A stretch of DNA of 47,526 bases from positions 1,834 to 49,359 of the forward strand of contig DDTF01000040.1 in NCBI GenBank assembly GCA_002345965.1. Reading direction: 5' to 3'. Under the pieces are notes generated by a model that searched no databases, was not told the DNA's origin, and saw only the letters and a program-made list of their open reading frames with translations. Of this stretch, positions 1 through 8,186 are shown in pieces; position 1 is the first letter of the stretch, and every line of letters begins with the position of its first letter. The position numbers and the translations under genes were made by a program. The DNA comes from Flammeovirgaceae bacterium UBA2371. Lineage in GTDB: Bacteria > Bacteroidota > Bacteroidia > Cytophagales > Cyclobacteriaceae.

Positions 1-582
1 CCATTGCGCATCAAAAACACTTCGGAGAAAGCCCAGTTTTTTATCATCCGCAAAGTGCAGGGCGATTTGGGAGGCACCCAGAAAGGTTATTTCTGTTTGA
101 ATGATAACTGCCTCGAACCCGGCATGGACGAGTTTTCCAAAAAAATTGAACCCGGCCAAACCCTGAACGGCTTGTTTTACACCCTGGAAACCGGACTGGT
201 AACAGGCCAAACCAGCTTCAAATTTGAGATCTTTGAGCGCGGCCGCGCGGCTGATGCGTTGGAATACAGTGTAAATGTATCGGTGGAGGAGCGCAAAGAG
301 CGGAATCTGGTATTCCAATCCAAGGATATCACTATCCACGATGTGTATCCCAACCCTGTTTCTGACTATGCTTTTATAGAATACCAGATCATAAACGATG
401 CGGTAAAAGCAGATGTTGTCATCCATAACATCCTTGGTATGCCCATGGGCGAATACGAGCTGCCGGCTTTTGAGACCAGGGCCAAAATCAGTACCGAGAA
501 CCTCGCTCCGGGGGTTTATTTCTATACCCTTTACATCGATAATGACGGGGTGCTGACGCGCAAATTAATTGTGCGCAAGTAG
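1..582 (+). CDS. T9SS-sorted secreted protein, 5'-truncated by window edge
   Basis: The reading frame is open from the first base, so the true start and signal peptide probably lie upstream; the TTG at 4 is not convincing as a start. The last ~80 residues are a type IX secretion type A sorting domain: a YPNPVSDYAFIEYQI segment, an HNILG stretch, then NLAPGVYFYTLYID and a basic end (RKLIVRK). Such domains direct export through the outer membrane and are cleaved or used for surface attachment. The preceding ~100 residues look beta-rich and are not recognised. It lies upstream of bamD with a 75-bp gap. The cargo function is unknown; the sorting call is strong. Confidence 0.8.
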   Translation, partial: PLRIKNTSEKAQFFIIRKVQGDLGGTQKGYFCLNDNCLEPGMDEFSKKIEPGQTLNGLFYTLETGLVTGQTSFKFEIFERGRAADALEYSVNVSVEERKERNLVFQSKDITIHDVYPNPVSDYAFIEYQIINDAVKADVVIHNILGMPMGEYELPAFETRAKISTENLAPGVYFYTLYIDNDGVLTRKLIVRK

Positions 583-642
583 GGCAATTTTCACTCACAA
601 TTAAGGTTTTGAATTACAATGGCGGATTTCCTGTCAGAGTAG

Positions 643-650
643 TATATTTG
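643..650 (+). promoter_or_regulatory. Bacteroidota -7 element (TATATTTG) for bamD operon
   Basis: TATATTTG matches the Bacteroidota -7 consensus TAnnTTTG exactly. It ends 7 nt before the bamD ATG, so the predicted leader is only a few nucleotides. I see no clear TTTG at the -33 spacing. Confidence 0.45.
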
Positions 651-657
651 CAGGCTT

Positions 658-1470
658 ATGCGGGTTAGAAAACTGATTTTCTTCTTCTTTTTGGCTGGTA
701 TCCTCGGTTTTGGGGCGTCTTGCAGCAAATTTCGTAAAATCGAAAAGAGCGAAGACTGGAGGGTAAAGTACGAGGCGGCCATCAATTACTACGAGGACAA
801 AGACTATTATCATTCGGCATTGCTTTTTGAGCAGATTCGTCCAGTGGTACGGGGATTGCCTGAGGGAGAGAAAGTGGAGTTTTTGCTGGCCTACTGCCAG
901 TACTACGAGCGCACGTACTTACTGGCTTCGGCACAGTTCAAAACCTTCTACGAAACCTACGGACGAAGTACCCAGGCGGAAGAAGCCTATTTTATGTACG
1001 CCTATTCGCTCTATGTGGCCTCCCCCAGCTACAACCTGGATCAAACCAGCAGCGTGGAAGCCATGGCCGCCATGCAAACGTTTATCAATCAGTTTCCCAA
1101 CAGCGAATTCATCGAGAAGGCTTCCAACGTTATAACTGAAAGTCAGCAGAAGTTGGAGCTGAAAAGTTTTGAGAATGCCAAACTTTACCTGAAAATCAGT
1201 CGTTACAAGGCTGCGATCATTGCCTTCGACACCTTCAGGGAGAGTTTTCCGGACTCACAATACCTGGAAGAGACGGCCTTTTTGAAAGTAGAGGCACAAT
1301 TCAAACTGGCGGAGCAAAGTTTGCCCAGCTTGCAGAAGGAGCGTTATACAACTGTGGTCGAATTTTATATTGCACTGGTGGACGGTTATCCCAACAGCAG
1401 GTTTTTGAAGCTAGCTGAAAAATATTATACAGAAAGTGTTATCAAGTTAAATCAATACAAAACATCATAA
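658..1470 (+). CDS. bamD: Outer membrane protein assembly factor BamD
   Basis: This is a lipoprotein subunit of the BAM complex that inserts beta-barrel proteins into the outer membrane. The N-terminus has a hydrophobic stretch ending in a lipobox-like GFGASC, so acylation near residue 22 is expected. The rest is TPR-like helical repeats (YYEDKDYYHSALLFEQI, YLLASAQFKTFYETYG, YKAAIIAFDTFRESFPDSQY), and 270 residues is normal for Bacteroidota BamD. It starts the block bamD-rpoZ-coaBC-porD, with rpoZ only 5 nt downstream. The ATG at 658 is the only start that keeps the signal peptide. Confidence 0.92.
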   Translation: MRVRKLIFFFFLAGILGFGASCSKFRKIEKSEDWRVKYEAAINYYEDKDYYHSALLFEQIRPVVRGLPEGEKVEFLLAYCQYYERTYLLASAQFKTFYETYGRSTQAEEAYFMYAYSLYVASPSYNLDQTSSVEAMAAMQTFINQFPNSEFIEKASNVITESQQKLELKSFENAKLYLKISRYKAAIIAFDTFRESFPDSQYLEETAFLKVEAQFKLAEQSLPSLQKERYTTVVEFYIALVDGYPNSRFLKLAEKYYTESVIKLNQYKTS

Positions 1471-1475
1471 ATACA

Positions 1476-1796
1476 ATGGCCATACAACCTTCTATTATCA
1501 CACGCGACATCGAAAAAATCATTGATCCTACAGGCAACATTTACGACTCTGTGGTTGTGATTTCTCATCGCGCACGTCAGATTGCCGTGAACATCAAAGA
1601 AGAGCTTAACGCGAAACTCGCTGAGTTTGCTACTACCGTAGACAACCTGGAGGAAGTTTTCGAAAACCGCGAGCAGATTGAGATCTCCAAGTTTTACGAG
1701 CGCATGCCCAAGCCTACCACAACTGCTACTGAGGAGTTTTTGGAAGGCAAGTTGAACTACAGGATGCGTAGCACTACTGAAGCCCTTCCTGAATAA
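1476..1796 (+). CDS. rpoZ: DNA-directed RNA polymerase omega subunit
   Basis: The 106-residue product matches the Bacteroidota form of omega, the small RNA polymerase subunit that helps fold and stabilise beta'. Visible hallmarks are the N-terminal SIITRDIEKI, the family segment YDSVVVISHRARQIA, and KEELNAKLAEFA. It sits 5 nt after bamD and 3 nt before coaBC, so it is almost certainly co-transcribed with both. The omega-CoaBC neighbourhood is common in many bacteria. Confidence 0.9.
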   Translation: MAIQPSIITRDIEKIIDPTGNIYDSVVVISHRARQIAVNIKEELNAKLAEFATTVDNLEEVFENREQIEISKFYERMPKPTTTATEEFLEGKLNYRMRSTTEALPE

Positions 1797-1799
1797 ACC

Positions 1800-2996
1800 T
1801 TGAAAGGGAAGAAAATTATCCTGGGGATAACAGGCAGTATTGCCGCCTATAAGTCGGCTGTCCTCACCCGTCTGCTGGTAAAAGCCGGTGCCGAGGTGAA
1901 GGTAATCATGACCGAATCTGCCAAGGATTTTATCACTCCCTTGACGCTTTCAACCTTATCCAAAAATCCGGTCCTTTCTCAGTTTATTAAAAACGAGGCA
2001 GGAGAATGGAACAACCACGTAGACCTGGGCTTGTGGGCCGATGCCATGGTAATCGCACCAGCTAGCGCCAACACTTTGGCCAAGATGGCCCACGGTGAAT
2101 GCAACAACTTGCTATTAGCCGTCTACCTTTCTGCGCGCTGCCCTGTGTTCTTTGCTCCGGCAATGGACCTAGATATGTGGCAGCACCCTGCTTCTCAAAG
2201 CAACCTGAAGCTGCTGGCGACTTATGGCAACCATGAGATTGCTCCCGAACACGGTGAGCTGGCCAGCGGGCTGGTGGGCACCGGCAGAATGGCCGAGCCC
2301 GAAGTGATCATGAAACAGCTGGAGCAATTCTTCAGCGAAAAAAAAAAGCTTAGCGGCAAACGCGCGCTCGTAACTGCGGGTCCTACCCATGAGGCCCTGG
2401 ACCCAGTGCGTTTTATTGGCAACAACTCCAGCGGTAAGATGGGCTTCGCCATTGCAGAAACACTGGCCCAACAGGGTGCGCAAGTCACGTTGGTGACAGG
2501 TCCCACCCATTTGACACTACATCATCCATCCATCGAAGTAAAGGCGGTGACTTCCGCTGCCGAAATGTTTGAAGCCTGTAAGGTGGTATTTCCAAAAGCT
2601 GACATCACTGTGCTCTCTGCAGCCGTAGCAGATTATCGTCCTGCTACTGTGGCCGACCAAAAAATAAAGAAAGCAGACAACGACCTTTCACTTCAGTTGG
2701 TAAAAACCACAGACATTGCTGCCACACTGGGCATGCAAAAAAAGGACGGGCAGTTTGTTGTGGGCTTTGCCTTGGAAACGGAGCATGAGGAGAGCAATGC
2801 CATGAAGAAAATAAAAGCCAAGAACTTCGACCTGATTGTACTCAACAGCCTCAACGACCAAGGTGCAGGCTTTGGTTATGACACCAATAAGGTGAAGCTG
2901 ATCGACAAAAAGGGAAAAGTGGTGGAATATTCTTTGAAGAATAAGAAAGAAGTAGCCGTTGACATCGTTAATGCTATAGTCAATCACTATGCATAG
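1800..2996 (+). CDS. coaBC: Bifunctional phosphopantothenoylcysteine decarboxylase / phosphopantothenate-cysteine ligase
   Basis: This cytoplasmic enzyme carries out two consecutive steps of CoA synthesis: joining cysteine to 4'-phosphopantothenate (CoaB) and decarboxylating the product (CoaC). The N-terminal flavoprotein half shows ITGSIAAYKSA, the catalytic-His region NHVDLGLWADAMVIAPASAN, and the FFAPAMDLDMW segment. The C-terminal ligase half shows ALVTAGPTHEALDPVRFI, NNSSGKMG and SAAVADYRP, followed by a lysine-rich KIKK. At 398 residues it is full length. The start is TTG at 1800, 3 nt after the rpoZ stop; no ATG in frame would keep the N-terminus. It overlaps porD by 8 nt. Confidence 0.94.
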   Translation: MKGKKIILGITGSIAAYKSAVLTRLLVKAGAEVKVIMTESAKDFITPLTLSTLSKNPVLSQFIKNEAGEWNNHVDLGLWADAMVIAPASANTLAKMAHGECNNLLLAVYLSARCPVFFAPAMDLDMWQHPASQSNLKLLATYGNHEIAPEHGELASGLVGTGRMAEPEVIMKQLEQFFSEKKKLSGKRALVTAGPTHEALDPVRFIGNNSSGKMGFAIAETLAQQGAQVTLVTGPTHLTLHHPSIEVKAVTSAAEMFEACKVVFPKADITVLSAAVADYRPATVADQKIKKADNDLSLQLVKTTDIAATLGMQKKDGQFVVGFALETEHEESNAMKKIKAKNFDLIVLNSLNDQGAGFGYDTNKVKLIDKKGKVVEYSLKNKKEVAVDIVNAIVNHYA

Positions 2997-3879
2997 AATA
3001 ACTATTTTATTGATTTTATTGAGTGCCACGCTAACCTTCGGTCAGGAGCTCAACTTCAAGGTGATCGTAAATGCGGACCAGATTCAGACCACCGACCGCG
3101 CCATATTCAAGGACATGGAGCGGGCTTTCGCCAACTTCCTCAACACACGCAAGTGGACTAATGACGACTACAAGAACTACGAGAAAATAAACGGCACCCT
3201 TTTTCTCAACATCACCAAGATGCCTTCTATCGGAAACTTTACTGCCAACGCACAGATCACTGCCGCGCGGCCCGTATACAACACCAACTATGAAACGGTG
3301 TTACTCAACTTTGCAGACCGGGAGTGGGAGTTTGAATACATTGAGTCGCTACCCCTGGAATATAACGACAACACTTACATCAGCAACCTCACTTCCATGC
3401 TGGCGTTTTATGCCTACATCGTATTGGGCATGGACTATGATTCCTTCAGCGAGATGGGAGGCACACCCTATTTTCAGAAAGCTCTGATGGTGGTGAACAA
3501 TGCGCAACCTTCCAACCGTCCGGGGTGGCAGGCACTGGGCAGCAACAGGAACCGCTATGCGCTGATTGAGAATTTCAACAACCCTCAAATGACGGAGTTG
3601 AGAAAGGGTACATATCAATACCACCGCCTGGCGCTGGACACGTTTGATAAAACGCCCGACCAGAGCAGGGTGCAGGTGTTGAACGTCTTGAAAGAGGTAA
3701 AGAAGGTTTGGACAATCTATCCAAATTCCATTTTTGTCATCTCGTTTTTTGACACCAAGGCCAATGAATTGGTGAACATCTTTTCGGATGGTAACCTGCA
3801 GGTACGTAGGGAGGCGTATGATTTGTTGAATAGTCTGGATCCGAAGAGGAATATTTATCAGAAGATTATTTCCAATTAG
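2989..3879 (+). CDS. porD: Type IX secretion system protein PorD (DUF4835 family)
   Basis: A 296-residue secreted protein with a signal peptide (HRITILLILLSATLTFGQ) and the DUF4835 pattern: QELNFKVIVNADQIQTTD, an FANFLNTRKWTNDDY segment, then NYETVLLNFADREWEFEY. From memory, this family is annotated as PorD, a periplasmic or outer-membrane-associated factor needed for type IX secretion. The ATG overlaps the coaBC stop by 8 nt, so translational coupling is likely. At least two other genes in this window encode T9SS cargo, so the pathway is clearly present. The family call is firm; the mechanistic role is less established. Confidence 0.85.
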   Translation: MHRITILLILLSATLTFGQELNFKVIVNADQIQTTDRAIFKDMERAFANFLNTRKWTNDDYKNYEKINGTLFLNITKMPSIGNFTANAQITAARPVYNTNYETVLLNFADREWEFEYIESLPLEYNDNTYISNLTSMLAFYAYIVLGMDYDSFSEMGGTPYFQKALMVVNNAQPSNRPGWQALGSNRNRYALIENFNNPQMTELRKGTYQYHRLALDTFDKTPDQSRVQVLNVLKEVKKVWTIYPNSIFVISFFDTKANELVNIFSDGNLQVRREAYDLLNSLDPKRNIYQKIISN

Positions 3880-4079
3880 GTTTACTACTACATAGATAAG
3901 AGGTGCTGCAAGTCACCCAGGAGCTCCCGGGTATAACACACGCACCAGTTATGGGATAAACCAGCCCGCATTTGGAGATGGATGAAACTTTCAGAAACAC
4001 CTCCCTCGCTGTCGATTGTGCCCTAAATCAATTAATATTGTAGTAGGCCTATTTTAAACCCAGGCACCCTTAAACCCCG

Positions 4080-5732
4080 ATGCTGAGGCACCTTACCATA
4101 AAGAACTATGCGCTAATTGAACACCTGGAGATGGAACTCACAGGGCACCTCAATGTGATTACAGGAGAGACCGGTGCGGGTAAGTCCATTATGCTGGGAG
4201 CCATGGGACTGCTTCTGGGCAACCGTGCCGACACCAAGGTGCTGTGGAACGAAAAGGAGAAGTGCATCACGGAAGGCACCTTTGACATTGGTTCCTACCA
4301 ACTGCAATCGCTTTTTGAAAATGAAAACCTCGACTACGATGATCAGACGGTGATCAGAAGGGAGATCAGTCCGGGAGGAAAAAGCCGCGCATTCATCAAC
4401 GACACGCCTGTCACCCTCGATATCATGAAAAAGATCGGATCGCGGCTGATGGATATTCATTCGCAACACGACACCCTTGACCTGGGCAACCGTTCTTTTC
4501 AGCTTCAGGTAATTGATGCGTTTGCCGTCAATGAAAAGCAACGCGATGAATACAAAAGTGCATGGCAACACTATGTGATTACCCGCGAAGCCTATCAGGC
4601 ACTGGAAGATGAAGCCAACGTATTGCGGCAAGAGTCTGATTTTGTAAAATTCCAATTGGATGAACTAAACAAAGCCAACCTGATAGCAGGCGAGCAGCGG
4701 GAGTTAGAGGAAGCACTGAAGATCATGGAGCATGCTGAAGACATCAAACTCAAATTCAATCAACTGCTGGCACAACTGGACAGGGAAGAAATTTCTGCTT
4801 CCGGGATTTTGAATGAAGCACGCATAGTCTTCAATGCATTGGGCAACTATTCTGAACACTATAAAAAGTTGGCAGCCCGATTTGAAAGCGTAAGAATTGA
4901 ATTGAATGATATTGTAAGTGAGGTGGAGAGTGAAGAAGAGAAGATCGAATTTGATCCTTTGAAAATTGAAGAGGCTAAAGACCGGTTGAGTACGATTTAC
5001 CAATTGCAGCAAAAACACAGGCTCGGATCGGTAGAGGAGTTGTTGCAGCTTCAGAACGAATTGCAATCGAAAGCCAACAAGACCAGCAACATGGATGATG
5101 AGTTGGAGGCCATGAAAAAGAAACTGGACGAAGCGACACAACGTGTGAATGAAAAAGGAGAAACTTTAAGTCAGTCGCGGGTAAAAAGTTTCAACGGTTT
5201 TTGCAAACAGATGACAGAGTTACTGGCCGAACTTGGGATTCCAGAAGCCAAGTTACAGGTAGAACACCAGATAATCGCCCCGGGGGCATCTGGTATTGAC
5301 AACATAGAGTTGCTTTTTAGTGCCAACAAAGGCATACCTGTCCGACCCATGGCACAGGTAGCTTCCGGGGGAGAGTTTTCGAGGCTCATGTTCTGTATCA
5401 AGTATCTTTTGGCGGAAAAAACGGCCTTGCCCACCCTAATTTTAGATGAAATAGACACGGGTGTGTCGGGCGAGATTGCCATGCGGTTGGGTAAAATGAT
5501 GAAAGTAATGGCGGAAGGACACCAATTGGTAGCCATCAGCCACCTCCCACAGATTGCGGCAAAAGGAGATCGCCATTTTTATGCTTACAAAGATACCAAG
5601 AGCAAGAAAACCATCAGCCAAATCAGGCAGCTAAGTGAAGAAGAGCGCATTGAAGAAATCGCCAAGATGATTGGAGGCGAAAAACCTTCCTCTTTGGCTA
5701 AAGAAAACGCCAGGGAATTGATCATGGGCTAG
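4080..5732 (+). CDS. recN: DNA repair protein RecN (SMC-like ATPase)
   Basis: RecN is an SMC-family ATPase that acts early in double-strand break repair. Walker A is GETGAGKS at residues 29-36, the ABC signature is ASGGEFSRLM, and Walker B is LILDEIDTGVSG, followed by the AISHLPQIAAKGDRH segment typical of RecN. Between the head halves lies a charged coiled coil of about 250 residues. The 550-residue length is normal. It follows porD after a 200-nt gap with no recognised gene, so it may have its own promoter. No LexA-type site was recognised upstream. Confidence 0.95.
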   Translation: MLRHLTIKNYALIEHLEMELTGHLNVITGETGAGKSIMLGAMGLLLGNRADTKVLWNEKEKCITEGTFDIGSYQLQSLFENENLDYDDQTVIRREISPGGKSRAFINDTPVTLDIMKKIGSRLMDIHSQHDTLDLGNRSFQLQVIDAFAVNEKQRDEYKSAWQHYVITREAYQALEDEANVLRQESDFVKFQLDELNKANLIAGEQRELEEALKIMEHAEDIKLKFNQLLAQLDREEISASGILNEARIVFNALGNYSEHYKKLAARFESVRIELNDIVSEVESEEEKIEFDPLKIEEAKDRLSTIYQLQQKHRLGSVEELLQLQNELQSKANKTSNMDDELEAMKKKLDEATQRVNEKGETLSQSRVKSFNGFCKQMTELLAELGIPEAKLQVEHQIIAPGASGIDNIELLFSANKGIPVRPMAQVASGGEFSRLMFCIKYLLAEKTALPTLILDEIDTGVSGEIAMRLGKMMKVMAEGHQLVAISHLPQIAAKGDRHFYAYKDTKSKKTISQIRQLSEEERIEEIAKMIGGEKPSSLAKENARELIMG

Positions 5733-5778
5733 TCCCTTCCTTGAATATTTATCAATTAATTTTTAATTTGTATCCTAT

Positions 5779-5818
5779 TGGATTGTGGTCTTACTTAAAA
5801 AAATCACAATTCCATTAA
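5779..5818 (+). other. Imperfect inverted repeat in the leader of the RRM gene
   Basis: The arms TGGATTGTG and CACAATTCCA pair except for one bulged base, separated by about 21 nt. The repeat lies shortly before the RRM gene and may form a 5' UTR hairpin. There is no downstream U-tract, so it is not an obvious terminator. Confidence 0.3.
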
Positions 5819-5845
5819 TAACAATTTAAAAACTAATTCTTTGTC

Positions 5846-6091
5846 ATGAACATTTTCGTTGCTCGACTCAATTTTAAGACCGGACATGATTTGCTGGAAA
5901 AAACATTTGCCCAGTACGGTGAGGTCACTTCTGCTAAAATAATTACCGACCGGGAAACTGGGAGATCCAAAGGGTTTGGGTTTGTAGAGATGCCCAATGA
6001 TGAAGAAGGAAACAAAGCCATTGCTGCCTTAAATGAAACTGAATTGGACGGCCGTACCATTATTGTGAAGCCAGCCAACCCAAAAAGCTAA
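5846..6091 (+). CDS. RRM-domain RNA-binding protein (single domain)
   Basis: The 81-residue protein is a single RNA recognition motif. RNP2 is IFVARLNF near residues 3-10, and RNP1 is KGFGFVEM at residues 42-49, containing the aromatic residues that stack on RNA bases. Bacterial single-RRM proteins of this size are common in cyanobacteria and Bacteroidota and are generally thought to bind single-stranded RNA; some are cold-induced. The gene is monocistronic: a long AT-rich leader precedes it and a strong terminator lies 26 nt after the stop. The RNA target cannot be inferred. Confidence 0.9.
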   Translation: MNIFVARLNFKTGHDLLEKTFAQYGEVTSAKIITDRETGRSKGFGFVEMPNDEEGNKAIAALNETELDGRTIIVKPANPKS

Positions 6092-6116
6092 TATCCTTGC
6101 TACATATTCAACCTTG

Positions 6117-6143
6117 AAGGCCTGATTGCTCAGGCCTTTTTTT
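6117..6143 (+). terminator. Rho-independent terminator after the RRM gene
   Basis: A 9-bp stem (AAGGCCTGA/TCAGGCCTT) with a TTGC loop is followed by a T-run. It ends the RRM transcript before the transporter gene. Confidence 0.85.
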
Positions 6144-6211
6144 ACTTCTGTAAAATACGTTTGCTTTCCTTTTGAAGTCCATTATCTTGTGCTACTTAAA
6201 CTCGTATCCCA

Positions 6212-7666
6212 TTGACTGCATCCGCCTCTAAAAGTAAAATCGTTGGGCTCATTCTTGGGCCCGTTTTGTTTGCTCTGTTTTATTTTCTGTTGTCGCAAAC
6301 AGCGCTTTCCTATAAAGGCGTGGTGGTTTTATCGTTGGGAGCTTGGATGGTAACGTGGTGGGTGTCGGAAGCAACACCTATACCTGTTACGGCCTTATTG
6401 CCAATGATTTTATTGCCGCTGTTTATGGTATCCACTGCCCGGGAGGCAGCTGCACCCTATGGCGACTCTATCATTTTCCTTTTTATGGGGGGGTTTATGA
6501 TTGCTTTAGCATTGGAAAAGCACAACCTCCATCAACGCATTGCGCTTAACTTAATACGACTTACCGGCACCAGCGGCAACGGCATTATACTGGGCTTCAT
6601 GATTTCTACCGCACTCATCAGCATGTGGATCAGCAATACCGCAACGGCCGTAATGATGTTACCTATAGCCACATCAGTAACCAAGCTTTTGAGTGGTGAG
6701 ATCACCGAAGCCGACAAACCCAAGTTTGAAAAATTTGCTACAGGGCTGATGCTGAGCATCGCCTATGCAGCCAGCATTGGGGGCATAGCCACCATCATCG
6801 GTACACCTCCCAACGTGGTGACAGTAGGATTTATCAAACGCTTTTATGATCAAGATGTGAGCTTTGCCACCTGGATGGTGATAGGCATTCCCCTGATGTT
6901 GAGCATCCTTGCAGCATGCTATATCATCCTAACGCAAGTGCTCTATCGAAACGGATTGCGCTCCATAGAAGGCTCTGCCGAATTGATACAAAACAAACTG
7001 AAGCAACTTGGCGCTATCTCCAAAGAAGAGAAGCGGGTGCTTATGATTTTTACCCTTACCTGCTTCTTCTGGATATTCAGACAAAACCTTAACCAACTTA
7101 TTGGTAGCAATCTATTGGATGACACCACCATCGCCATGACTGGCGGTCTTTTTATGTTTATCACTCCTACTGATCTGAAAAGATCAGAGTTTATTTTGGA
7201 CTGGGTAGACATGAAAAATCTTCCCTGGGGCATCCTGTTGCTTTTTGGAGGTGGCCTGGCTTTGGCACAGGGCATGGAAGATGCAGGCCTCGTTCAACTC
7301 ATTGGCGATCAGATTGCACAACAAGGCAATTTATCTACCGGCACGATGATCATTACCCTGACCGGTATGAGTATGTTTCTGACTGAGCTGATGAGCAACG
7401 TAGCATTAACGACCATTTTTATCCCTGTGGTTTTAGGGATTGCGGATGGTCTGCAAATGAACCCTATTATACTTGCAATGCCGGTGGCTTTCGCTGCCAG
7501 CTGTGCGTTTATGATGCCCATCTCCACGCCACCCAACGCCATACTTTTTGCCAGTGGTTACATTTCCGTAAAGCAAATGATGCGTGCAGGGGTGTTGGTT
7601 AACCTGAGCGCCTTGATTCTGATATTCATTGCCATGATGACGCTGGGGCAGTGGCTGTATGCATAG
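6212..7666 (+). CDS. SLC13/DASS-family anion:sodium symporter
   Basis: A 484-residue inner-membrane protein with about 11 hydrophobic segments. It carries the DASS signature loops: SNTATAVMMLPIA and TPPNVVTVG in the first half, and ELMSNVALTTIFIPV and STPPNAILFASG in the second. These paired SNT/TPPN loops form the sodium and substrate sites in the family, which carries dicarboxylates, citrate or sulfate; the substrate cannot be told from the sequence here. The start is TTG at 6212, since no ATG keeps the first membrane segment. A TACGTTTG element at 6156-6163 may be its promoter. It converges on the DUF6249 gene. Confidence 0.88.
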   Translation: MTASASKSKIVGLILGPVLFALFYFLLSQTALSYKGVVVLSLGAWMVTWWVSEATPIPVTALLPMILLPLFMVSTAREAAAPYGDSIIFLFMGGFMIALALEKHNLHQRIALNLIRLTGTSGNGIILGFMISTALISMWISNTATAVMMLPIATSVTKLLSGEITEADKPKFEKFATGLMLSIAYAASIGGIATIIGTPPNVVTVGFIKRFYDQDVSFATWMVIGIPLMLSILAACYIILTQVLYRNGLRSIEGSAELIQNKLKQLGAISKEEKRVLMIFTLTCFFWIFRQNLNQLIGSNLLDDTTIAMTGGLFMFITPTDLKRSEFILDWVDMKNLPWGILLLFGGGLALAQGMEDAGLVQLIGDQIAQQGNLSTGTMIITLTGMSMFLTELMSNVALTTIFIPVVLGIADGLQMNPIILAMPVAFAASCAFMMPISTPPNAILFASGYISVKQMMRAGVLVNLSALILIFIAMMTLGQWLYA

Positions 7667-7670
7667 AAAA

Positions 7671-7692
7671 GCCACCCCTGGAGGTGGCATGA
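7671..7692 (-). terminator. Terminator of the DUF6249 gene
   Basis: Read on the minus strand, GCCACC-TCCAGG-GGTGGC forms a 6-bp GC-rich stem followed by TTTT. It lies in the 50-nt gap between the convergent transporter and DUF6249 genes and could also weakly stop the transporter transcript. Confidence 0.55.
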
Positions 7693-7716
7693 GAGTATTC
7701 ATAAGAAAACTGAGAC

Positions 7717-8058
7717 CTATTTATTCTCCTTGTTTTTGCTTTCTTCGATAAGGTAGGACAAACCCAATCCTAATCCTCCGAAAATGAATATCATAGAGAA
7801 GTAAGCTACTTCTTGCATGTCGAAGGAGGAATCCAACCAATAGCCCATCAGAAGACCGAGCCCTGCTCCCATTAATAACAGCGCGGCCCTGAGCGCCCCT
7901 GAAGTGGAGCGTTCCATCTTGAACAAAGTTGGATCCAGGCCTTTATCAATGATAGCCATCCTTTCCATGTTCTGAAATTTTCTTAAATAAACCACCATGA
8001 TGAATGCCCCAACTAGTCCGATGATCGGGATCATTACGCCTAAAACTTCTACGTCCAT
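7717..8058 (-). CDS. DUF6249-like small membrane protein
   Basis: The 113-residue protein has three hydrophobic segments: one near the N-terminus (VLGVMIPIIGLVGAFIMVVYL), and two later (LRAALLLMGAGLGLLMGYWL and VAYFSMIFIFGGLGLGLSYL). A cytosolic loop contains MERMAIIDKGLDPTLF, the pattern I associate with DUF6249, of unknown function. The gene is divergent from an ECF sigma factor, and its upstream region carries the same promoter motif as that sigma gene, so it is probably a direct target of the sigma factor. A role in envelope stress is inference only. Confidence 0.75.
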   Translation of the reverse strand: MDVEVLGVMIPIIGLVGAFIMVVYLRKFQNMERMAIIDKGLDPTLFKMERSTSGALRAALLLMGAGLGLLMGYWLDSSFDMQEVAYFSMIFIFGGLGLGLSYLIEESKNKENK

Positions 8059-8081
8059 AATTTTATTGTTTTTGCCCCTTT

Positions 8082-8108
8082 GACGCAGGGTATCACTGAC
8101 GGGTTACA
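8082..8108 (-). promoter_or_regulatory. ECF-type promoter driving the DUF6249 gene
   Basis: On the minus strand TGTAAC (8108-8103) is followed after exactly 16 nt by GCGTC (8086-8082). This resembles ECF sigma -35/-10 pairs. It is the mirror image of the promoter reading toward the sigma gene, and the predicted leader for DUF6249 is about 15-20 nt. Confidence 0.6.
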
Positions 8109-8151
8109 GGTCACTCAAAAAAATTGATAAAACAGAATACACCGGATATTG

Positions 8152-8178
8152 TGTAACTTCATGTTCAAACCCTGCGTC
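8152..8178 (+). promoter_or_regulatory. ECF-type promoter driving the sigma factor gene (autoregulation)
   Basis: TGTAAC (8152-8157) is followed after exactly 16 nt by GCGTC (8174-8178), then AAAG. The GTG start lies only 8 nt after the -10 element, so the mRNA is predicted to be leaderless or nearly so. The shared 14-bp arms at 8078-8091 and 8169-8182 form a perfect inverted repeat. Confidence 0.65.
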
Positions 8179-8186
8179 AAAGAGCC

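Noticed and set aside
3880..4079. Possible small gene or RNA before recN
   Set aside because: No frame with a start and protein-like composition; only a weak CCCAGGAGCTCCCGGG fold-back is visible.
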